Below are positions 52,201 through 61,600 of a stretch of 64,000 bases of DNA, piece by piece (position 1 is the first letter of the stretch; each line of letters opens with the position of its first letter). A program made the position numbers and the translations under genes. This stretch comes from CAXBNB01 sp040222275. Lineage in GTDB: Bacteria > Bacteroidota > Bacteroidia > Cytophagales > Cyclobacteriaceae. Location: positions 248,001-312,000 of the forward strand of contig JAVKDJ010000094.1 in assembly GCA_040222275.1 (NCBI GenBank), given 5' to 3'. Below the pieces are notes generated by a model. It was not told where the DNA came from. It made no database searches and worked only from the letters and a program-made list of their open reading frames with translations.

Positions 52201-52363
52201 CCTCGGTGGTAAGTAGCGCACTCAAAGAGCTATATCCCATATTCTTCAAAGAATTACCTAACTTCTTGTTCGAACTAACACCAAAATCCCGCCCATACTT
52301 CCGTTCTATTGCTTTCATTTTGGAGTTGCTACTTTTCTTCTGAAATAATTGTTCCTTGCCCAT
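52175..52363 (-). CDS. small basic partner protein of the HEPN-like gene
   Basis: A 62-residue protein rich in Lys and Ser, with MKAIERKYGRDFGVSSNKKL and GNSLKNMGYSSLSALL. It has no recognised family. The 3' end overlaps the start of the HEPN-like gene by 26 bp, so the two are translationally coupled and expressed together, with the small gene first. That order is typical of antitoxin-toxin or regulator-effector pairs. It lies 82 bp downstream of the rsmG stop codon on the same strand. Confidence 0.6.
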   Translation of the reverse strand: MGKEQLFQKKSSNSKMKAIERKYGRDFGVSSNKKLGNSLKNMGYSSLSALLTTEDEKPERSA

Positions 52364-52445
52364 AGTTCAAATATATCCAATTCGTAATTAAAATTAATGA
52401 CCATTTAGGGGTTTACGTTAAATATAACCCCTTAGGACAGGCACT

Positions 52446-53072
52446 CTATTGCGCCGGCACATATACCAGCTTCTTGGTCTCAAAAAATTCCTCGCTAAAG
52501 TATTGTGGCAGGTCGTACAACTTGTACCTTAATTTTGATTCCTTCAATTCATCCTGAAGGTCTCCCCCTTTCAAATAGAGGATACCATTCTTCAGTTCGT
52601 GGTTGGATTCTTTGTTGAATTTGCCTTTCACCCAACCGTAAAATGGTTTTAATCGGGTGACGGCCCTGCTCACCACAAAATCGTACTTGGCGTCCACTTC
52701 TTCTGCCCTTGCTTTTGTGGCCTCCACGTTGCGCAGGCCCAGGGATTCGGCCACATTGTTCACTACCCTGATCTTCTTGCCGATAGAGTCCACCAGATGA
52801 AAGCTAACATCAGGAAACATGACCGCAAGCGGAATGCCCGGAAAACCTCCGCCCGTACCCACATCCAAAATACGGCTACCAGGCCGGAACTGTACAACCC
52901 TGGCTATTGCCAGCGAATGCAACACATGACGGATGTATAACTCATCTATGTCCTTCCTGCTCACTACATTGATCCTGGCATTCCATTCTTTATACAGTGG
53001 CCCCATCCGCTCAAACTGATCAATTTGGTTTGGTGTAAGCTCAGGGAAATATTTTTTTATCTGATCTGTCAA
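52446..53072 (-). CDS. rsmG: 16S rRNA (guanine527-N7)-methyltransferase RsmG
   Basis: A 208-residue SAM-dependent methyltransferase that modifies G527 of 16S rRNA. SAM-binding motif I is ILDVGTGGGFPGIPLAVMFP at about residue 68. Also visible are FHLVDSIGKKIRVVNNVAES, VEATKARAEEV and FVVSRAVTRL. The N-terminal helix MYKEWNARINVVSRKD-type segment (YKEWNARINVVSRKDIDELY) is conserved. Length and start are normal. Confidence 0.97.
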   Translation of the reverse strand: MTDQIKKYFPELTPNQIDQFERMGPLYKEWNARINVVSRKDIDELYIRHVLHSLAIARVVQFRPGSRILDVGTGGGFPGIPLAVMFPDVSFHLVDSIGKKIRVVNNVAESLGLRNVEATKARAEEVDAKYDFVVSRAVTRLKPFYGWVKGKFNKESNHELKNGILYLKGGDLQDELKESKLRYKLYDLPQYFSEEFFETKKLVYVPAQ

Positions 53073-53141
53073 AAGTGCGGATTTTTAAAACTGCTATCTG
53101 TAAGGCATGTACAATGTGAGGTTTATCACCAAAGGGAACCA

Positions 53142-53672
53142 TCAACCTCCACTGCCTTTGAACCCATCTTCCCTGTATTTGAACAGGATATTGAAGCTGG
53201 TGAGGCTACCATATATCCGTGTAATGTATTGCTGAAGGTTTACTTTTTCCTCGTCTGATAGCTTTGAGCTGTTTACCCGCTGTTCCATTACCCTGAGCCT
53301 GTCTCGTACCATGACAATCTTATGAAAAAAACTATCCACTGGAAGCTCGTACGGCTTGAGGTCGGGGTTTCCCGGATGAAACACCAACTTGCCACCAATC
53401 CATTTATCTCCTAAGTCAACCAATTCCTGTGTATCAGTCAACGAAGAGAGCATTCTGCCCAATGTTTCTTCCACCAGTTGCAGGCTGATCAGGTCTTGTG
53501 ACGGCTCCACCAATTCTATGATTTCAAGATCATCCGTTTGCTTGGACATTTCTTTGTTGCCATGATTGACAAAGGTGATCATGTAGTCATCGCTCGTCAC
53601 CTGTACCACTATCCCAACGCCCCACTCGCTGTGCCTTACCCTCGATCCTATTCCTAAATAAATATCTTCCAT
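53142..53672 (-). CDS. conserved hypothetical protein with CarD/SH3-like N-terminus
   Basis: A 176-residue cytoplasmic protein. The N-terminus YLGIGSRVRHSEWGVGIVVQ with DDYMITFVNHGNKEMSKQTD resembles the small beta-barrel that precedes helicase or CarD-type domains. The rest is helical (DSFFHKIVMVRDRLRVMEQR, LQQYITRIYGSLTSFNILFK). I recognise it as a type seen next to housekeeping genes in Bacteroidota but cannot name a function. It lies 69 bp upstream of rsmG on the same strand. Confidence 0.75.
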   Translation of the reverse strand: MEDIYLGIGSRVRHSEWGVGIVVQVTSDDYMITFVNHGNKEMSKQTDDLEIIELVEPSQDLISLQLVEETLGRMLSSLTDTQELVDLGDKWIGGKLVFHPGNPDLKPYELPVDSFFHKIVMVRDRLRVMEQRVNSSKLSDEEKVNLQQYITRIYGSLTSFNILFKYREDGFKGSGG

Positions 53673-53839
53673 AGTGTTTTAAAAAATTGCTTGTCTTTAT
53701 ACGGTTTCAGCAACCCTGTAGGGTGTATAATACCCCTGCCAAACTACATGATGAGGCAGATGCCCCTAAATGGCGGTGCAAATACCCAAACATCAGCGTT
53801 AACACCGAAACAGGATTGCCAAAAAACCTTTGTTAAAAA

Positions 53840-54724
53840 TTAGATTTTCAAAGTGTTGATGTGGTCGTAAGCCTTCTTCAAATTACCAAAAGGATCGTCC
53901 GTGCGCTCATCTTCCACAAAGTAATATTCCAGTCCGGCCTTGTCTTTTACATTAAAAATAGATTGGAAATCAATGATCCCCTCACCTACTGTGGTTTGGT
54001 CTAGATTGGATGCAGCGTCTTTCACATGAAAGAGGCTGAACCGTCCCGGGTACTTATCGATAAGGGCGAGCGGCTCATGTCCTCCCTTTTTCACCCAATA
54101 CAAGTCGGCTTCAAAAGAAACAAGATCAGGCTGGGTATTGTCCAGCATCACATGCAGGGGAACTTCCCCGTTGGTGGCTTCAAATTCGAAGGCGTGGTTG
54201 TGGTAGCAAAACTTCACACCCGATCCCTTGAACAGTTCACCGACAGCATTCAGGTTGTCTGCTACTTTTCGATAATCGCTCCTCAGTTCATCTGCCAGAT
54301 AGGGGATCACCAAATACTTGATACCTGCTTGCTGGGATGCCTCTATCACCGCGGGCGCCTCTTCAGGGGTGAAATAGGTGCTGTGTGAAGAAATGAGCTG
54401 CATCCCCAGGTCGTTCACTATTTTCTTATACTCCCCAGGGGCCATACCATAGAGTTTGCCATCGAGGGTGAGGCCATAGGCCTCAATGTATTTATACCCT
54501 ATATCGGCTATTTTTTTCATAGAACCGGCAAAATCTTCTTTGAGCGCATCCCTTACGGAATAAGCCTGCATGCCCATGTCTTTGGGAACGATTTTAGCAA
54601 CTGATGGAGTATCCTGTCCGGAGGCCTCCTGGGGCTTTTGTTTGGTGGTGCATGCCATAGGGGCAATCATTGCCCCTGCAGCAGCCAAAGACCCTGTTTT
54701 GATAAATTTCCTTCTGCTTGTCAT
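53840..54724 (-). CDS. sugar phosphate isomerase/epimerase-like TIM barrel with Tat signal
   Basis: A 294-residue exported xylose-isomerase-like barrel. A Tat signal (TSRRKFIKTGSLAAAGAMIA) ends in the lipobox-like APMAC, so it may be a Tat lipoprotein. Motifs are GMQAYSVRDALKEDFAGSMK, GVKFCYHNHAFEFE, LVSFEADLYWVKKGGHEPL, FSLFHVKDAASNLDQTTVGE and YYFVEDERTDDPFGNLKKAY with the metal ligands of the family. It is monocistronic and distant from the main cluster. It could supply the same kind of keto-sugar chemistry as the enzyme at 32488. Confidence 0.9.
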   Translation of the reverse strand: MTSRRKFIKTGSLAAAGAMIAPMACTTKQKPQEASGQDTPSVAKIVPKDMGMQAYSVRDALKEDFAGSMKKIADIGYKYIEAYGLTLDGKLYGMAPGEYKKIVNDLGMQLISSHSTYFTPEEAPAVIEASQQAGIKYLVIPYLADELRSDYRKVADNLNAVGELFKGSGVKFCYHNHAFEFEATNGEVPLHVMLDNTQPDLVSFEADLYWVKKGGHEPLALIDKYPGRFSLFHVKDAASNLDQTTVGEGIIDFQSIFNVKDKAGLEYYFVEDERTDDPFGNLKKAYDHINTLKI

Positions 54725-54852
54725 AAGTTCTTTACTGGTTTAGTTCTGGTTTTGATTTTGGGGGCACAATTTAAGAAAACAATTGCTAGATCATGTTCAA
54801 ATTTGATCAAAAAACACAAAACCATCTGTCTATTTCACCTGCACAAGACCCT

Positions 54853-55605
54853 TTACTCGGCATGATCCAGTTGATACTTTCGATACTGCTTAACGGCATC
54901 AGGCAAAACCTTGATCAGGTCGTATGTATTGCTTCGGCATATATAGCCTGTAGAAATTCCGGACACATGAAAAAAGTCCCGATAATAGTATTCATCCAGG
55001 TAGATATTGAGCAGTTTCAGCACTTGGGTTAGTTTATCACTGGCCTGCTCAAATTCTATATTCTCTTTTTTATTTTTCTTTTGCAGCTGGTAGTATTTCT
55101 TTTCTTCCTTGTAAGATTTACTAAACAAGCGATATATGGCAGTCATAGGACTTGCCAATGCACCCAACCCCATGTGGTAGTCTTCTTCCGCTTTATGTTC
55201 CGGGTAACGAATTCCAGGCACCTTCATAGGTTTTCTTTCTGGTTTTTTCAAAATAGTATTGGCCTGATACAGTCCCTTCACCTCCACCGCATCGAGTCGA
55301 ACTATGCTTCTTTTCATTGATACCAGCAACTCATCGTCACCATCCACTATCAGGGAAAGTGAGTCGTATCCCACGCTGGTGAAGTGCAGAGTATCCAACT
55401 GATGGACACTCAGGCTAAACCGTCCATTGATATCGGACACTGTACCCGTGTGGGGCTGTAAGTACACATGTACTCCGGGCAGATCTTCCAGACTCTCTGC
55501 ATCTATTAAGATACCGGATACAATTATTTCCTGGGCGCATACCACCGACCTGACACAAAGCATGACCAGGCACAATAGGGCAATACGAAGTGGAAATGAT
55601 TTCAT
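54853..55605 (-). CDS. exported carboxypeptidase-regulatory-like domain protein
   Basis: A 250-residue protein with a signal peptide (IALLCLVMLCVRSVVCAQ) and one beta-sandwich of the CarboxypepD_reg-like type (about 27-110, VSGILIDAESLEDLPGVHVY, GTVSDINGRFSLSVHQLDTL, FTSVGYDSLSLIV). A Lys/Glu-rich helical C-terminus follows (EEKKYYQLQKKNKKENIEFE). It is a common type in Bacteroidota with no defined role. It lies divergent from the epimerase gene at 55727. Confidence 0.85.
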   Translation of the reverse strand: MKSFPLRIALLCLVMLCVRSVVCAQEIIVSGILIDAESLEDLPGVHVYLQPHTGTVSDINGRFSLSVHQLDTLHFTSVGYDSLSLIVDGDDELLVSMKRSIVRLDAVEVKGLYQANTILKKPERKPMKVPGIRYPEHKAEEDYHMGLGALASPMTAIYRLFSKSYKEEKKYYQLQKKNKKENIEFEQASDKLTQVLKLLNIYLDEYYYRDFFHVSGISTGYICRSNTYDLIKVLPDAVKQYRKYQLDHAE

Positions 55606-55726
55606 TCAATCTGGTATATACACAATAGCAATGCACCCTGCGCCCACTAAGTTGCAGGTAAGTTCAATGCACCTCGATTTTTCCTGACAGAATTTTATCC
55701 TGCCATTTCTTTTCTAGGTTTGCGAT

Positions 55727-56719
55727 ATGAAAAAGATTTCGCTCGTTACCGGAGGAGCTGGTTTTATTGGCTCCCATGTTGTCAATCACCTGGTGGCATT
55801 GGGGCATCAGGTTGTGGTATTGGACGACCTATCTGGTGGCCGGAAAGAAAATGTCCACCCATCGGCTACCCTGCATATTGGCTCGGTCACGGATACCAAA
55901 TTTGTAAATAGCCTGTTCGAAACTTACAGGTTCACTTATGTCTATCACCTGGCTGCCTATGCAGCAGAAGGACTGAGTCATTTTATTCGGAGATTCAACT
56001 ATGAGAATAACGTACTGGGAAGTATAAACCTGATCAATGCGGCGGTAAATTACGAGATAGAATGCTTTGTTTTCAGTTCATCTGTAGCCGTGTATGGCGT
56101 GCACGATTCTATCCTTAACGAGAACACTACTCCAAAACCGGCTGATCCTTACGGCATAGCCAAGTATGCTGTAGAGCTGGATCTGCAAAATGCCAACGAA
56201 ATGTTTGGCCTCAACTATGTAATCTTTCGTCCCCACAACGTATATGGCCCTCAGCAGCACATAGGCGACAAGTATCGCAACGTGGTGGGCATTTTCATGA
56301 ACCAACTACTTAGTGGAAAACAGCTTACGATTTTTGGAGACGGAAACCAAACCCGGGCATTCACTTACATAGATGACGTAGCTCCTTACATTGCCCAAGC
56401 CACAGGCATAGAAGGTGCATGGAACCGCACCTTTAACATAGGCTGTGACGAGTCGTACACAGTAAATGAACTGGCTGAAGCCGTCTGCAAAGCAATGTAT
56501 GCCCAACAGCCCATACAACATCTGGCAGCCAGGCAGGAAGCCGATCATGCCCGTGCCTCACACGACCTTTTCAGACAGATATTTAACCCCTCGCCCACAA
56601 CCTCTCTTACCGATGGCCTGGCACAAATGGCCGTATGGGCCAAGAGCATGGGGTCGTTGACCCCCACTAAATTTGGTGCTATCGAAATTAAAAAGAACCT
56701 GCCCCCCAGTTGGCGGTAA
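55727..56719 (+). CDS. NAD-dependent epimerase/dehydratase (GalE-like)
   Basis: A 330-residue short-chain NDP-sugar epimerase. The NAD-binding motif TGGAGFIGSHVV is at residues 8-19, and VVVLDDLSGG follows. The catalytic Ser is in FVFSSSVAVYG, and the catalytic Tyr/Lys pair is in PADPYGIAKYAVE at about 140. Also visible are FRPHNVYGPQQHIGDKYRNV and FTYIDDVAPYIAQA. It resembles UDP-glucose 4-epimerases, but the exact substrate is not certain. The GT2 gene follows 166 bp downstream on the same strand, suggesting surface polysaccharide or glycoprotein synthesis. Confidence 0.93.
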   Translation: MKKISLVTGGAGFIGSHVVNHLVALGHQVVVLDDLSGGRKENVHPSATLHIGSVTDTKFVNSLFETYRFTYVYHLAAYAAEGLSHFIRRFNYENNVLGSINLINAAVNYEIECFVFSSSVAVYGVHDSILNENTTPKPADPYGIAKYAVELDLQNANEMFGLNYVIFRPHNVYGPQQHIGDKYRNVVGIFMNQLLSGKQLTIFGDGNQTRAFTYIDDVAPYIAQATGIEGAWNRTFNIGCDESYTVNELAEAVCKAMYAQQPIQHLAARQEADHARASHDLFRQIFNPSPTTSLTDGLAQMAVWAKSMGSLTPTKFGAIEIKKNLPPSWR

Positions 56720-56885
56720 ACCACAGATTCAACAGGTTACTTAGAGCCAGTTGAACCCATTGATGAGCACGATTTACCCTAAATCAAAAAAACAGGAAGT
56801 TTTTAATGGCGTTTGAACCTGTCTCTACCGTATGAGGCTGCCGATCTTTAGACGAAATCATTAGCTTTGCCAGCCAAAAAAACTT

Positions 56886-57899
56886 ATGGGTGACCAACCA
56901 CTCGTTTCTATTATAATGGCAGTGAAAGATACTGCCCCCTACCTGCCAGCATGCCTCGATTCCATCATTGCCCAAACTTATCAAAACTGGGAGCTCATTG
57001 CGGTGAACGACCACTCGACGGATGCCACACCTGAAATATTGAGGAACTATGCCATCGGAGACCCAAGGATAAGGGTATATGAAAGTGATAAACCAAGGCT
57101 GATCCCTACCCTTCAGGTCGGTTATGCCCAGGCTAAAGGAACTCTAATTAACAGGATGGATTCGGACGACAAAATGCCATCATACAAACTGGAAGTGCTC
57201 GTAAGGGAATGGAAAAAATATGGAAAGGGAACCGTGATCGCAGGGGGCACTCAACATTTTGTAGATGAAGGAGCTGTTGGGGATGGATTTCTCCGGTATG
57301 AGGAATGGCTGAACGAAGTGGCCAAAAGCAGCAGACACTATCAGGAAATCTATCAGGAATGCGTTATCCCTTCGCATTGCTGGATCATCCACAAAGATGA
57401 TTTCGATGCTGCCGGGGCTTTTGACCCTGTGGTCTATCCGGAGGATTATGACCTGTGCTTCCGGTTTTACAGGCTGGGGCTGAAAGTGGTGGGCATAGAC
57501 AAAATACTGCACTACTGGCGCGACAGGTCAAATCGTATCTCGCGCACTTGGGAAGAATACAAAGACAACCGCTATTTCGACCTGAAGCTACGGTTTTTTT
57601 ATGAGCTGGACCGTGACAAAAACCGGCCACTCGTGCTTTGGGGGGCGGGAAGAAATGGTAAAGACATGGCCCGCCTGCTCCAATCCTACAACGACGAATT
57701 CCATTGGGTATGCGACAATGAAAACAAGATTGGCAAAGACATCTATGGGGTTCGGTTGCAGCACTTCGATGATGTCCCGAATATCAGTAGCCCCCAAATC
57801 ATGATTGTGGTGACCTCACCCGATGGCAAAAAAGAAATCAGGCAAATGCTGGCGTCATGGGGCAAAAAGCCAGTGGAGGACTTTTGGTTTTTTGCTTGA
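56886..57899 (+). CDS. GT2 glycosyltransferase with C-terminal Rossmann-like domain
   Basis: A 337-residue cytoplasmic glycosyltransferase. The GT-A fold covers residues 1-230, with LVSIIMAVKDTAPYLPACLD, the metal-binding acidic motif DSDD (92-95) in LINRMDSDDKMPSY and FDPVVYPEDYDLCFRFYRLG. An extra C-terminal domain (about 245-337) has the nucleotide-binding-like motif LVLWGAGRNGKDMARLLQ at about 247. It resembles the small Rossmann domains found in sugar acetyltransferases and some methyltransferases. It ends at a hairpin terminator (57944-57977). It probably works with the epimerase product. Confidence 0.9.
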   Translation: MGDQPLVSIIMAVKDTAPYLPACLDSIIAQTYQNWELIAVNDHSTDATPEILRNYAIGDPRIRVYESDKPRLIPTLQVGYAQAKGTLINRMDSDDKMPSYKLEVLVREWKKYGKGTVIAGGTQHFVDEGAVGDGFLRYEEWLNEVAKSSRHYQEIYQECVIPSHCWIIHKDDFDAAGAFDPVVYPEDYDLCFRFYRLGLKVVGIDKILHYWRDRSNRISRTWEEYKDNRYFDLKLRFFYELDRDKNRPLVLWGAGRNGKDMARLLQSYNDEFHWVCDNENKIGKDIYGVRLQHFDDVPNISSPQIMIVVTSPDGKKEIRQMLASWGKKPVEDFWFFA

Positions 57900-57943
57900 A
57901 TGATTTAGTAATGCTTCGTGCAGAAAGGAGCTGATTTGAAAAC

Positions 57944-57977
57944 AAGACTTTCCAGGCATTCAAACCTGGAAAGTCTT
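57944..57977. terminator. terminator hairpin between convergent genes
   Basis: Thirteen-bp perfect arms AAGACTTTCCAGG (57944-57956) and CCTGGAAAGTCTT (57965-57977) lie between the GT2 gene and the convergent barrel protein gene. T-runs are short on both sides. Confidence 0.75.
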
Positions 57978-58005
57978 ATCAAAAATTACGGTTTGAAATA
58001 AGGTA

Positions 58006-58443
58006 TTAAAACCTATACCTGATATTGAACCCAAAGCGGTCGAAAAGCATATCGGTTTCTTCTACGATCACCAGCGTGGGCCGCCAGTCAATACTGAGAG
58101 AAATCGGAGCATCTTCAAAGGAATATTCTACGCCAATCTCACCTGCCCCGGCCAGTACAAAAGGGTCGCCCAAAAATACAGTTGGCCCTACCCCGGCGTA
58201 CCAGTTCAAACCATCGTCACCCAGCGGTCGGAATACAAAATCCCACAGGGCATCTACCCCTACCCCATTGTTTCCAAAAGAAACATCGGCATGTATCCTA
58301 CTAAATTCCGAGGTGGAGAATATCCCGTCAATGGCCACATTGCCACCGGTAACATCACCAAACCTTACCCCTAGCTCCTGGGCCTGTGCGGCCCAACTCA
58401 GCCCCACGAGAGAGGCGATCAAAAAAATTGTCTTTTTCATCAA
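58006..58443 (-). CDS. small outer-membrane beta-barrel-like protein
   Basis: A 145-residue exported protein with a signal peptide (KTIFLIASLVGLSWAAQAQ, cleavage at about residue 21). The mature part is short alternating strands (LGVRFGDVTGGNVAIDGIFS, NWYAGVGPTVFLGDPFVLAG, IGVEYSFEDAPISLSIDWRP) ending in the aromatic FGFNIRYRF expected for outer-membrane insertion. This fits an eight-stranded barrel. Its function is unknown, and many Bacteroidota carry several paralogues. Confidence 0.85.
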   Translation of the reverse strand: MMKKTIFLIASLVGLSWAAQAQELGVRFGDVTGGNVAIDGIFSTSEFSRIHADVSFGNNGVGVDALWDFVFRPLGDDGLNWYAGVGPTVFLGDPFVLAGAGEIGVEYSFEDAPISLSIDWRPTLVIVEETDMLFDRFGFNIRYRF

Positions 58444-58674
58444 TACTGGTTTTTAACTTTTAAATAAAATTGAAGTGCGAAGATATATGGGCCTGGGTGC
58501 AACTACCCGGCCAAAGAACATTTTTTTGACAAAATTTTTGCCCAAATATTTATCAAAACCTGATTGGTTTTATCAAGTGTTCGAGTTGCTTTTAATTTCT
58601 TCAAGTCGAACAAAAATCCTTGCCTCTAAACTACCAAAATGTTAGTTGAATTCTTCTTTCTTAAGGCATTAACG

Positions 58675-61600
58675 TCATTCCCCAACAACGTAAAAAGCAC
58701 CCCAATAATAAGGATGAGGATAATCAGCCATCAGCTTCGTCTGGGCCAGTTTGAGGGCTCCCCTGGCATCATTGGTTTGCAGGTACGATTCGTAAAAATA
58801 TGTCATCAATTGTTGGGTAGCTGAGTCGTCCACTTTCCACAGACTGATGACCACATTGTCTGCACCAGCCACCTGAAAGGCCCGTTGTAAGCCATACACC
58901 CCCTCTCCATCCACTACCTTTCCTTTTCCTGTCTCACAGGCAGACAACACCACCAATTGGTTGTCCTGCAGGTTGAGCTCCGCCACTTCTTTAGCCGTAA
59001 TGATACCATTTTCCTCCTCAACATCAGCAGATTCTTTGATATTGGCCAGCAACAAACCAGAATGTAACAGAGGATCATCGTTGATTAAATCTTGTGACGA
59101 TTCCTCAAAAAACCCATGGGTGGCAATGTGCAAAATATCAGAAGACCGGATGTTTTTGAGCTGGCCCTCGTGGGCATCATCACCTAAAAACGAATTGGAT
59201 TTAACTCCTTTGGAGGCCATCAACGAATTGATATTGGACACCTCCACTTTTGTGCCTTGCAAAGCGCTCACTCCATTGGTGAAAATATCACGATAAACCG
59301 CACTTCGCAATGAGTCGTGGGAAGAAGCATCTGCCAACACATTGAAGTTCGGAAATCCAAAAAGCGTGGCATTCTCGGGCTTTTTCCGAGTTGTTTTCTT
59401 TGTTGTCAATTCGGCAGTGTTTCCTACTATTTCCACCTCAATATTGGCCAGCACATATTGCGACTTTTCAGGGTCAAACAAAGTATTGGGGTTGATCAGG
59501 TGATACACCCCATCTGAAGAAAGAAATACCTTGTTGGCGTCACCCAATTGTCCTTCGATGGCTTTCCAGTAATTGCCAAAGGAGGCTTCATCCTTCAATT
59601 TGAATTTGATGTTGTTTTTATAAACATTAAAATATTTCGTATCCATCAACTGGCCATCACCAATTTTAAAGAATCTGGGATGGTCAACTGTCTTGTTGTC
59701 AATCAGCATAGCCAAATATGTAGCTTTACCCTCCACCCTTCTGTTTTTCTCAAAATCAAACGCATCGATCCTGATGATTTCGATGGCCACTTCCCCCTCC
59801 TTCAATGAGGAAGCAATATCCTTCCAGGTAACTGACTTGGTTTGCGTATTCACTCCTGCAAAGGAATTGAGGGCCCTTTCAAATTCTTCGCCGACTACCT
59901 TTAGGCTGTCCAGGTATGCTGTTTGATCATTGGATTTTCTAAGTTGTTCCAGTTTGGCTATCTCTTCGTTGATAGCCACCCATCGGCTATAGGTTTGCTT
60001 CACTTTTGCATCCTTGTGCCGGTTTAAAAAATTTCGCAGCTTCACACTTTCATTCAAGAGCATGGCCTTAGTTTTCAGCCTCATGTTATACAAAATGGAA
60101 GCATATTCCGGGTGCTCATCCAACTCTTCGTTAAGAAATGAAAAATAAGCTCCAAGCTGGCCTTTGATGGTGTGAAAATATTCCAGTCGTTCTTTTTCAC
60201 TGAGGTAGGGAAAATATTCATCCAACACATATAGATAGTCGTCCATCGATTGTTGAAAAAGCTCAAAGGCTTTGTCTTTCTGGCCTGTCAATAAATGCGT
60301 ACAAGCCAAGTTGAAGAGCGATGTAATGGTAAATTGGTTGTGCCTACCCAAGACCTCTTGTTTCAACTTATAGGACTTTTCAAAGAGCTTTCCAGCCTTT
60401 TGATAATCCTTGTGTGCCAGGTACACCAGTGCCAGGTCGTTCTGTGTCAGGGCAATATCAAAATTGTTGTCCCCTGTGGTTTCCTGCTGTGTCTTTAAAA
60501 TTTCGGAGAGCAATTTTTCTGCCTGTGAGTACTGGCCGGCTTTGTAGTAGGCAGTACCCAAACTTTGCCTGAGACGCAACACTTCCCTATTCTTATCGCC
60601 TACCAATGTTTTCCGAATATCATAGGCTTTTTGCAGTGCATCAATGGCCAGGTTATGATCGCCGGAGGTGGTAAACAGCACACCAGCCACCTGAAGTGAA
60701 AATGAATATTCGAAACTTTGAGGGCCATGTATGTTCAGGTCGTTGGCCAGCACAAACTCCAAAAACTGCACGGCCCTGGAACCACGACCCGTCTGAATAT
60801 AAAGGCTGGTAAGGTTGGAGGCTATCTTGGTGCCCATTTCATTTTCAATGCCATAGCGATCCATCTGCATTTTCAAAGTTTGCTTTAGGAGTGCCTCTGC
60901 TTTTTCATATTTCCCGACGGAAAGCAGTAAAATACCCAGCTGGTTCATAGAAAAAATTCTGTCATCAAAGTACTTTTCCCCTCCAGCCTCATAAAAGGCA
61001 AGTGCCCTTAGGCAATACTCCCTGGCTTCTGTATATCTCCCCTGTTTTATCAGGTAATCGGAAAAATTCGTTTCGAACAATGCGCCCATTTCCCCTTTGC
61101 TGCCTCCTGTAGATTTTTCAATTAGCCTAAACGCTTGTCTGTAGTATCGATTGGCAGTTTTGCTGTCCCCCAATTCACTGGCGGCCAAAGACAGGTAGTT
61201 GAGGGCATAAAGGTGGTCTTCACTGCCTGCCCCATAGTGATCCCTGGTTTTTGCTTCATTTTGAACAAAATACGGAAAACCCTCCCGATATTGACTGGAA
61301 TTGACATAGCAGGCGGACAAATCCTGCAAGGCATATATGGCAGACAATTCGGCTATACTGTCTGTTGGGAGCAGGTATTCCAGCGTATGTTTCAGGTAGG
61401 GGATTGCATCGGCATAGCTTCCGGCATTCATTGCCACATGGCCTAAATCCCTGAAATAGTAGGCCTTAAAATTTGAGTATTCTTTTTCCTTCTCCGGAAA
61501 TTTCGCCAATAACTTTTTCAAATATGGATATGCCTCACCGTACTTTGCCCAATCCTTCTCCAGCAAAATAAGGTTTTCCAATATCACCCAGTAATCGGCC

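Noticed and set aside
53673..53839. Search for tRNA or small RNA genes in short intergenic gaps
   Set aside because: No cloverleaf-like sequence or conserved tRNA arm was seen in this or the other gaps of the window.
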